64,000 nucleotides of DNA from Lithospermum erythrorhizon (lineage: Eukaryota; Streptophyta; Magnoliopsida; Boraginales; Boraginaceae). Every line of letters starts with the position of its first letter. Within the stretch, counting starts at the first letter, position 1. Where the stretch lies: contig JADFUC010001853.1 in NCBI GenBank assembly GCA_019722365.1, forward strand, positions 1 through 64,000. The letters are read 5' to 3'. The notes under the pieces are model-generated. The model saw only the letters and a program-made list of their open reading frames with translations. It did no database searches and was not told where the DNA came from. Positions 61,971 through 64,000 of the stretch are shown here, piece by piece. A program made the translations under genes and the position numbers.

Positions 61971-62915
61971 TGTTGTTGAAATGTTAGTTATTGGTTTCAT
62001 TTATTATGCCCACTGCGACAATTGTTGTAACAATTCATGTACTAGTTTAGTTAATGTGATTTTATAAGCGGAACATTCAATCATAGTAATTAGCAGTACT
62101 AGTCGGATTCTCACGATATTGCAGAGAATTATGCCTAGCTGAATCCCCATTGTTACATAATCGGGTATAATAATAATAATAATAATGGTCAATTATATAT
62201 TGTTAATATGACACTATTATGTGAGCCTAGAAGGTCACACATACGGGTGACGTTGGCTATATTTCATGTATGAAATTAAGCTGCATTGCTAAATTGAGAC
62301 TTGATTGTAATCCTTGAATATTCTCAATCGGGAATTTACGTGATAAAAATGTAAAATATAAATTGAAATGAACTGAATTAATTAACTTGTCAGTTTAATT
62401 AATTTAATAGTTAGTTGAACTCGTTTGTAACTTGCTAGTTACATATTAACAACTCGTTAATATTCAATTTACTTAACGGTTTAATTGAATTAAACGAGTC
62501 GGCTCATTAAGCTATTCGGTTTGGATTTTGGGATAACTTTCCCCATATAAAGCTAAAAACTATTGTATTAGGTTTCATAATACCAAAAAAAAACTTTGGC
62601 CTCCACTACCAGTGGCCAAATATCCAAAGGGAAAGAGGTGAAATTCTTCTCTTGATTTTTCATCGATTCAATGTGTTCTAGCATATGTAAGTGTGGGATT
62701 CAACTCTCTGGTGTAGACTAACTTTAGAACTTTCTGATTGTGAATTGCTTTCCCAATTCTTTGGTCTAGACTCTTTAAGGAAAGATTGTTGTTGAAACCC
62801 ATTGGAATCTACGTAAGTTTTTTGTTATTTAGTTCATAATTTAAACACCTAATTCATCATGTACAAAAATATATTTTGGTTAAAGTTTTTGAATCAAGTT
62901 TGCATATTTTTTTCA
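61971..62915 (+). repeat. 3' LTR of copia D
   Basis: 945 bp, from TGTTGTTGAA to GTTTGCATATTTTTTTCA. Shared blocks as listed for the 5' LTR. An expanded ATAATAATAATAATAAT (62,166-62,186) differs in length from the 5' copy. Confidence 0.85.
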
Positions 62916-63088
62916 ATCTCTAGTTTGTTTGAGGTCTGATATGACTTGGCTTGAGATAGATTTCAGTATGCGGAGCTTGAGTTTTGATTTTGGATATGTG
63001 TCTGAATGAGATTGCAGGATGAGATTTAATTATTTGACGTTGGATATGCTCCGTGCAGTTCCTTTGCAACCTTGATCCCGTGTGGTTG

Positions 63089-64000
63089 TGTAATAACCCC
63101 TTACAAAAAAAAAAAAAAAAATTTCGTTCGGTTGGACCGAGGAATAGTATAATTTTTTCGATGATAAATATTATTTCGTAAAAATTTTTTGAGCAATTTC
63201 ATTTATAATTTAGTAGTGTTGTTTTTATGGGAAGAATTTTATCTTTGAAATCGAGATTCGTAGGAGATTTAAATCGATAAGGCGGAGAATTAAACCCGAA
63301 ACCGAGCGGGACTCGATTTTTTTTATAAATATCTTGCAGCTTATCACTCACATCATCAAAACACTTCACCATCTTCATCTTGTTACTATTTGGGCCAGGA
63401 AATGCTTCTTCCCCCCCTTGAACATTTTTCCATTTCTCTCTTGATTGTAAAATAAAGCTCAAAACTTAGAGATGTTGTTCTCTTTAAGTAATTCTCTTCG
63501 AGTTAAAGATGAAATTTTCTAAGTCTTCAGGAATATTTCTTGGGTTTTTGAGATGATTGACTTTTTATAATTTAAGTTTTATATTAAATCTTGATTTAGT
63601 TTATGGGTTCTATAGCATTATGTAAGTGGCTTAAATTCATGATTTAGGGGTTGTTTTGAGGCGTTATGGTCAGAGGTTGACTTTTAGGTTTCGTTGACTT
63701 TTTAGGTTGATATTTTCTAAAACTTTTAAATGTGGAGGTTATATTGGGACCTTATTATAGTTGTTATGATATTAAATTGATGATTTAAAATTTATTAAGG
63801 GTGTTATGTTGAAAAGTAGAAGAAATTCGAGTTGGTTATAATTGATATTTGGATATACGTTATTAAATTATGGACTTGTTGATTAATTAGAATGACTTAT
63901 AAGTTGGAGTTTAGCACAGAGAAAGTGATCACGATGGAATTTAGCGGGGATCCCGGTGGGTTGTGTCGATGGGATTATAATTCGATAGTTTGTCAGGTCG
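63089..64000 (+). repeat. Gypsy LTR head, continues past the window
   Basis: Starts TGTAATAACCCC then an A17 run. TTTATAATTTAGTAGTGTTG, 'GAAGAATTTTATCTTTG' and 'GGCGGAGAATTA' match the head of the 56,879 LTR. GTTGACTTTT boxes are at 63,676-63,712. The donor-like site is changed to TTAAAGATGAAA (63,503). Only the first 912 bases are present. Confidence 0.75.

Larger units (their letters stand above)
50758..62915 (+). mobile_element. Copia D: Ty1/copia element with two LTRs, PBS and PPT, nested insertion inside
   Basis: Two direct LTRs (50,758-51,711 and 61,971-62,915) flank 10.26 kb that includes a 3.4 kb gypsy LTR. Without it the element would be about 8.7 kb. An exact PBS is at 51,713, RT motifs at 60,780-61,130, and a PPT at 61,956-61,970. 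The flanks ATTTT (left) and ATCTC (right) could be a 5-bp target duplication altered by two C-to-T changes, but this is weak. LTR sequence and long leader tie it to copia A. Gag and integrase (53,600-56,878) are too decayed for me to mark. Confidence 0.85.

Noticed and set aside
1..64000. CRISPR array, rRNA, genuine tRNA gene, bacterial operon
   Set aside because: No regularly spaced short repeats with unique spacers, no cloverleaf beyond the SINE Pol III boxes, and no runs of closely packed ORFs.

Overview
The window looks like nuclear DNA of a flowering plant, probably a eudicot. It is AT-rich and carries nested LTR retrotransposons with plant-type primer-binding sites, Stowaway-type 'CTCCCTCCGT' ends and tRNA-derived SINE promoters. 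It has one clearly plant-type gene. I see no bacterial operon, CRISPR array, rRNA or organellar block. Most long ORFs are chance openings inside decayed repeats.

Layout. 1-7,012: a minus-strand Ty1/copia element (copia A) with gag, protease, integrase and RNase H relics, a leader and its 5' LTR; the rest lies beyond base 1. 7,013-8,345: two minus-strand gypsy LTR heads in tandem. 9,229-10,330: 3' end of a second copia family (copia C) with its short LTR. 10,369-11,344: a copia-A-family LTR. 11,800-14,000: a 5'-truncated gypsy LTR. 14,000-18,050: AT-rich relic. 18,055-18,292: a copia C LTR cut exactly where a gypsy LTR plus gag start (18,293-21,160) begins. 21,949-22,090: a SINE. 23,098-23,324: a Stowaway MITE. 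23,438-23,700: a GC-richer exon-like island. 23,774-26,172: another gypsy LTR.

26,173-38,011 is a relatively LTR-poor island. It holds the one confident gene (30,906-31,463, minus), a SINE, MITEs, a foldback element and a 93-bp tandem repeat upstream of the gene.

38,012-47,777 is a Ty3/gypsy element with two ~2.5 kb LTRs, a PBS and RT motifs. 50,290-50,757 is an RTE-type LINE tail, cut by a ~12 kb Ty1/copia element (copia D, 50,758-62,915) with two ~950-bp LTRs, an exact PBS and a PPT. That element is itself interrupted by a gypsy LTR (56,879-60,302). Another gypsy LTR starts at 63,089 and leaves the window.

The main theme is one gypsy LTR family present in eight or more copies. The copies share a 'TGTAATAACCC'-like start, paired GTTGACTTTT boxes and a splice-donor-like AGGTAAGAAA. 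Inside the LTR, most copies carry a subfamily-specific minisatellite, several built on a GGTATAAG-type core. No transposon ORF is intact, and copies differ largely by short indels.
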